Assembly: GCA_964017155.1 (NCBI GenBank)
Contig: OZ024856.1
Span: 43,716,378-43,780,377, forward strand
Reading direction: 5' to 3'
Origin: Oasisia sp. SBJ-2009
Lineage: Eukaryota; Annelida; Polychaeta; Sabellida; Siboglinidae
Length of the DNA stretch: 64,000 nucleotides
Numbering within the stretch: position 1 is the stretch's first letter; every line of letters begins with the position of its first letter. Made by a program: the position numbers and the translations under genes. The notes beneath the pieces were generated by a model. That model saw only the letters and a list, made by a program, of their open reading frames with translations. It was not told where the DNA came from and did not search any database. Positions 59,690-64,000 of the stretch are shown here, one piece after another.

Positions 59690-62340
59690 ACACTACTCGT
59701 CAATGCAAACTACTGCTTTCCAGAAGCAACGCTTATTTTGAGCGGTTTCGTGTTCACCAACGATCACTTCCGACGATCCACATTGACGTAAACATTCTGT
59801 TCTGGTAGCACTGTAGTTGGCACCTTCGTTATGCACATTAAAATATACACTAGATTTCTTTTCAGTGAGGTCCTCAGTTATGAACCTTCCTTCGGTGGTT
59901 TCACGAACGACCACTTCCGACGGGTCAGACAGTGCCCGTCTAGAGGGCAGGCACAATGAGACTATCGCACACTTTGCTCTACTCTGCTGCTGTCGCTTTG
60001 GACGCTGTAGACTAGTTCCGGTGGCCACGCTGTTCCCGATGTCCTCGCTGAACACTTCCAACCGCGAGCGAGGTGCGGCTCGTTCCGTTCAAGCATTCAA
60101 CTCGGCAGTTTCTACTTCCATCACATTGGAAGCCGAGTACTGTAGATTTGCTCCAGCAGCCATGTTGTTCCCAATTTCCTTGCACAATAATTCCGAGGGT
60201 TAGCAAGAGACCGGTCGTTCAGCAAAACAGCTGGCTACACGATTCGTTATTCCATGTTTAGTCGCGAAATATTTCAGCTAGAGACCTCTTGTTCCGCACG
60301 ATCGAATTAGATCAACACACTGCAGTTTGAAATACAAGTGCTGCGGAAGCGACACACCACTTCCGGTATCAAAACGACACACCAATTCCGGTAGGGAAGC
60401 GACACACGACTTCCGGTAGGGAAGCAACACATCACTTCCGGTTGCTTCACTGCTTCCGGTTTCATCGCAGAACATTTCGGAGAACGAATTACAGACCGCT
60501 TATTCCGCATGATCGAATCAGACCAACAATCGCAAACTTGTATGAATTTCAAATACTTTGCTAGCAGCACACCACTTCCGGTATATTCATTCCTTTCGGT
60601 TTCGTCGCAGAACACTTCATAGAGCGAGCTGGAGACAGGGTCTTTCGTACAATGTAATCGTAGCAACACATTGCAGTTTGAATTTCGCACATTTTGGAAC
60701 TGACACACAATTCCCAGCAGCTTCGTTGTTTCCGGTTTCGTTACAGAACACTTCCAAGAGGTTCAGCTACAGGCCGGTTTTTCTGTATTGTTCCCGGTTT
60801 CGTCGCAGAACAGTTTCGAGAACGAAAACTTGTGCTGCACGATCAGTTCAACACACAGCGTTTTGCATCATAAACAACACACCACTTTCCGGTAGCCTTC
60901 TTGTTCCCAGTTTCGACACAGAACACTTCCGATAACAAGCTGCAGGTCGCTTGTTCTGTATGACTATCCGGTCACCTATCCGGTTTCATCACCAACCATT
61001 TCTGAAAGCGAGCTGCAGACGGGTTCTTTCGTATAATGGAATAGAAATTCGCACGCTTTGGAACCGACACACGCTTTCCAGTAGCTTCGTTGTTTCCGCT
61101 TTCGTTGCTGAACACTTCCAAGAGCGAGCTACAGGCCGGTTTTTCTGTACGATCGAATCAGACCAGCACTCGGCAACTTGAAATTCAAATTCTTTAGAAA
61201 CGACATGCCACTTCCGGTAGCTGTGTTGTTCCCGGTTTCGTCGCAGAACAGTTTCGAGAACTAATCACAGCCCGCTTGTTGTGAACGTTCGAATCAGACC
61301 AATAGTCCACTGTTTGAAATCGGAATGGCCGCGACATGCAACTTCCGGTTGATTTGTTGTTGCTAGTTTCGTCGAAGAACACTTCAGAAAGGAAACTAGA
61401 GACCGCTTGTTCTGTACGATCTGTTCACACTCAGCATTTTGCGTCATAACTATTTTAGATGTTGCATGTTACTTCGTTGTTCCGGCCTTCCTCCCCGTTT
61501 CCGCTTTCTTCGCCGTTCCCGCATTCCTCGCTGTTCCCACTGTCCTCGTCGTTTCCGCCTTCTTCGCTGTTTCCGCTGTTTTCATTGTTCCCGCCTTTCT
61601 CGCTGTTTCCGCTTTCCTCGTTGTTCACGCTTTCTTTTACTTTTCCGAGAGCAAGTGGGAGTTTTTCGACCTCTCTGACCGCCATCAACACGATCGGTTG
61701 TGATATTCGTCATTTTGGTAGTCTCCAGACATTGCAATCGTTTATGAGATTGTCAGGTGTTAAGTTATCGTACAAGTTCAGTTTTCGGTTGAATAACCGC
61801 AGTTTGAAATTCGAACGACAGCTACATGTCGCTTGTTCTGTATGATTAATCAGACCAACATTCCGAAGTTTTTGAAACGATACGCCACTTTCGGTAGCGC
61901 CGCTGTTTCTTGTTTGGTTGCAGAAAAATTCCGAGAGCGAGCTACAGGCCGTTTGTTGCGTAGGCCTACCATCGTACCAGTTCTTCACTTCGCGTTTTGT
62001 TCTGTATCCACGGGAGAAGTTCGTACTACTTCCAATTTTTTCGCTGTTTCCGCTTTCCTCGTCCTTCCTTCCGGTTTCATCGCCAAACACTTCCGAGGGT
62101 AAGTGAGAAGTAGCTCGAACCCTCCGACTGTCGTCAGCACGACCAAATGTTACACTCGTCTTTCACGTGGTCTCCATGTATTCGTGCTTTGGTCAGTGTT
62201 TGAGGGTTTAGCAGAATTGCAGTTATCGGTTGGTTGATTTACCGCAGTTTGAAATTCGATCGTTTACGAAACGTACGCCAGTTCCGGTACTTTCGTTGTT
62301 CCCAGTTTCGACGCAGCGCATGTCCGAGGGCGAGTAACAT
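59690..62340. repeat. Degenerate ~130-190-bp satellite rich in ACTTCCGG
   Basis: Diverged units recur with the order CACTTCCGGTA, TTGTTCCCGGTTTCGTCGCAG, AACACTTCCGAGAGCGAGCT, CAGACCGCTTGTTCTGTACG, ATCGAATCAGACCAACA and GCAGTTTGAAATTCG. Spacing between successive CACTTCC blocks varies. The clearest units are at about 60350-61480; the edges are more diverged. CpG is frequent, unlike the surrounding DNA. No conserved open frame runs through the units. Confidence 0.75.
61473..61640. repeat. 18-bp tandem repeat inside the satellite
   Basis: About nine imperfect copies of an 18-bp pyrimidine-rich unit (TTCCGCTTTCCTCGCTGT). It appears to be a local expansion of the TTGTTCCCGGTTTCGTCG part of the satellite unit. 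Confidence 0.8.
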
Positions 62341-62529
62341 GGCAATCGTCCCGTACGACCGCATCAGTTCGTCACTTCCGTCGGTTGTGACACTCGTCAT
62401 TCGTGTGTTCTCCAGACGTCGTTGCCGTTCGTAAGTTGGTTGGTTGGTCAGTATGTGGAGGTTGTGGTAGAATTGCAGTTGAGTAACTGGCAGGACCCGC
62501 GACGTGCACGCTTCTACCATGGGTCCCTT

Positions 62530-63026
62530 GACATAACGGCGACGACGGGTCGAGACTACTGCGGATGAGCGGCGACCCCCGTTTCCCGCACACTGGCAAT
62601 CCGCAGTAGCCCGACTTTACAAACGATGGACGAGACGGGAGTGCTGGGATGCGCGGCGGCCCCCGTTTCCCGCACACTGTCAATCCGCAGCACTCCGACG
62701 AACGAAGGGACGAGACACTGCCGACGAGTCTCCTGACGACACGCTCGTCGCAATCATCTGGACGATGCGTAGGGGAAAGCCACCGATGGTAAAATAGCTT
62801 TCCCCCGACGTGTCCTCGTCGGCAGGCACAAATGTCGCCGCGGATCCGGAGTCGGAATCCGCGACGACCTCCTGAGTGGAGCGGGGTCGTCGGTGTCTGG
62901 CAGCATCCACTGGGTGAATACGGGGCGGCAACAGGCCGCGACGACGCCGACAACGACGCCAACGGTGACACAAACGGCCAACTGGCCGAGAGCTCCGTGT
63001 CCATGATGTGCCTCTGCAAGAGACAA
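62530..63026 (-). other. Possible coding segment with one membrane helix, unidentified
   Basis: A GC-rich block like the other exons, preceded on the minus strand by an acceptor (TCTCTTGCAG at about 63011-63020). One frame gives GALGQLAVCVTVGVVVGVVA, then ACCRPVF, a convincing single membrane helix with C-ending codons. The following tail runs about 60 residues to a stop at about 62754. Another frame (Asp/Ser-rich, ending at about 62680) stays open in the same area, so a frame change is possible. Nothing upstream was linked to it. It may be the last exon of a gene mostly outside the window, or chance. Confidence 0.3.
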
Positions 63027-63030
63027 TGAT

Positions 63031-64000
63031 GTTGTCAGTGACCAAACGTTATGTCGACGGGGGCGTTTTAGTAATACCCAGCATGCAAGTGATTATCGTT
63101 TCCGGACCCTTTTGAGCGATATTTAACGATATCTTACACAATTGGGCCGTATTCAAAGTAAAAATTACTGCAATACGCAAACAATTTGAACATATCTGCT
63201 TAATAGTTCCCACCTTCTAGATTAGGTTTTGTTGGGTGGACGCCTATACAATTTATAACGGAGGTTTCTGCTGTGGCAATTACGCCCGTATGCTAAATAA
63301 TGCGTAGTTCGTTCGAGTCGTTGGGATCTGATCATGAATACAAATGGCAAAATAGCACAACAACGATATGGCGGCAGAAGAGACTTGTTTGTTATTAGTT
63401 TCGCCATTTTCCAAACAGCTGGACATGACTTCAACGCACTAGATAAAGAGACACAAGGTATTTACCTACGGGAGCATCCGTCCGATCACGCTCTACAACA
63501 GAATGAGGTCGATTAGAAGATAAGTCTGCGTGGTCGCCACCAATGTGACACAGCGTCTAGCAATATCACTGATACGAACGAAATTAGACCAACAAGTCAC
63601 TGGGTAGTAAAACTGTTCTTTTATCTAGCCGAATAGTTGTGTTAGATCTGTCTGTACCTTTGTTCTGTGGCGTTTTCAGTTTCACGAGTCTGCACTGTAA
63701 CAATTCTCGGTTGTTGTTTATTATTTGTCGGCAAACGCGCCCATTGCCGTAGTAAGAGAATGCAACTGAAGCGATCGCACTGCCGCCGACAACCCAGAAC
63801 ATTCACCGCTTGATCCCAGTATTACAATTATGATTATTAGAAATAAATTATTTTAATAAACATAATTAAAATATATTTTCATTAAAATACAATCAATCAA
63901 ATGATTTGATCCTAGTGTATGGCATTAATAAAATAAACTATCCACTTTTCGGTGATTTTTATTATTATAATTATTATTACAAGCATTTAAAAAGCGCCAT
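63031..64000. other. No gene recognised
   Basis: Open frames here are short and lack recognisable domains or splice-consistent partners. The last 160 bp are AT-rich low-complexity sequence. Confidence 0.5.

Noticed and set aside
61407..61845. Phe/Pro/Ser-rich plus-strand ORFs in the satellite.
   Set aside because: They come from an 18-bp tandem repeat. No frame is conserved across the larger satellite units.

Overview
This window is animal nuclear DNA: AT-rich, intron-rich and crowded with microsatellites, minisatellites and transposon remnants. It has no operons, ribosome-binding sites or prokaryotic genes. Exons are short with GT-AG boundaries, and the coding exons are clearly GC-richer than their surroundings. 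The retroelement types (tyrosine-recombinase retrotransposon, tRNA-derived SINE, LINE 3' ends, a TTAA-flanked MITE) suggest a marine invertebrate, possibly a mollusc or other lophotrochozoan. That placement is inference.

Three genes can be read. (1) Positions 9364-12323, plus strand: the last two coding exons of a mitochondrial carrier of the SLC25A45/47/48 group; its 5' exon(s) were not found and probably lie upstream. (2) Positions 16878-50873, minus strand: a complete nephrocystin-1 (NPHP1) gene. I assembled 27 coding exons with consistent phases into a 733-residue protein: N-terminal coiled coil, SH3 domain between two acidic arms, and a long nephrocystin homology region. (3) Positions 52710-56032, plus strand: five exons for a 275-residue four-pass membrane protein resembling TMEM72. 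NPHP1 and this gene are head to head, 1.84 kb apart. The carrier gene and NPHP1 converge.

Region by region: 1-9363 is non-coding with small inverted-repeat elements. 9364-12323 is the carrier. 12324-16877 is intergenic with a SINE. 16878-50873 is NPHP1, whose introns hold many minisatellites, a decayed DIRS/Ngaro-like retrotransposon (31736-36054), two LINE 3' fragments and an 856-bp MITE with TTAA target duplications. 50874-52709 is the divergent promoter interval. 52710-56032 is the TMEM72-like gene. 56033-64000 holds long simple repeats, a degenerate satellite rich in ACTTCCGG motifs, and one uncertain coding segment.

The most unusual signal is that several NPHP1 minisatellites are built from the gene's own splice junctions. 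The clearest case (26549-27308) is an array of about 15 copies of a 51-bp unit. Each unit carries a copy of the exon 21 acceptor and the first codons of that exon. For about 350 bp upstream of the exon the array stays open in the exon's own frame, so use of an upstream copy would insert multiples of 17 residues without a frameshift.
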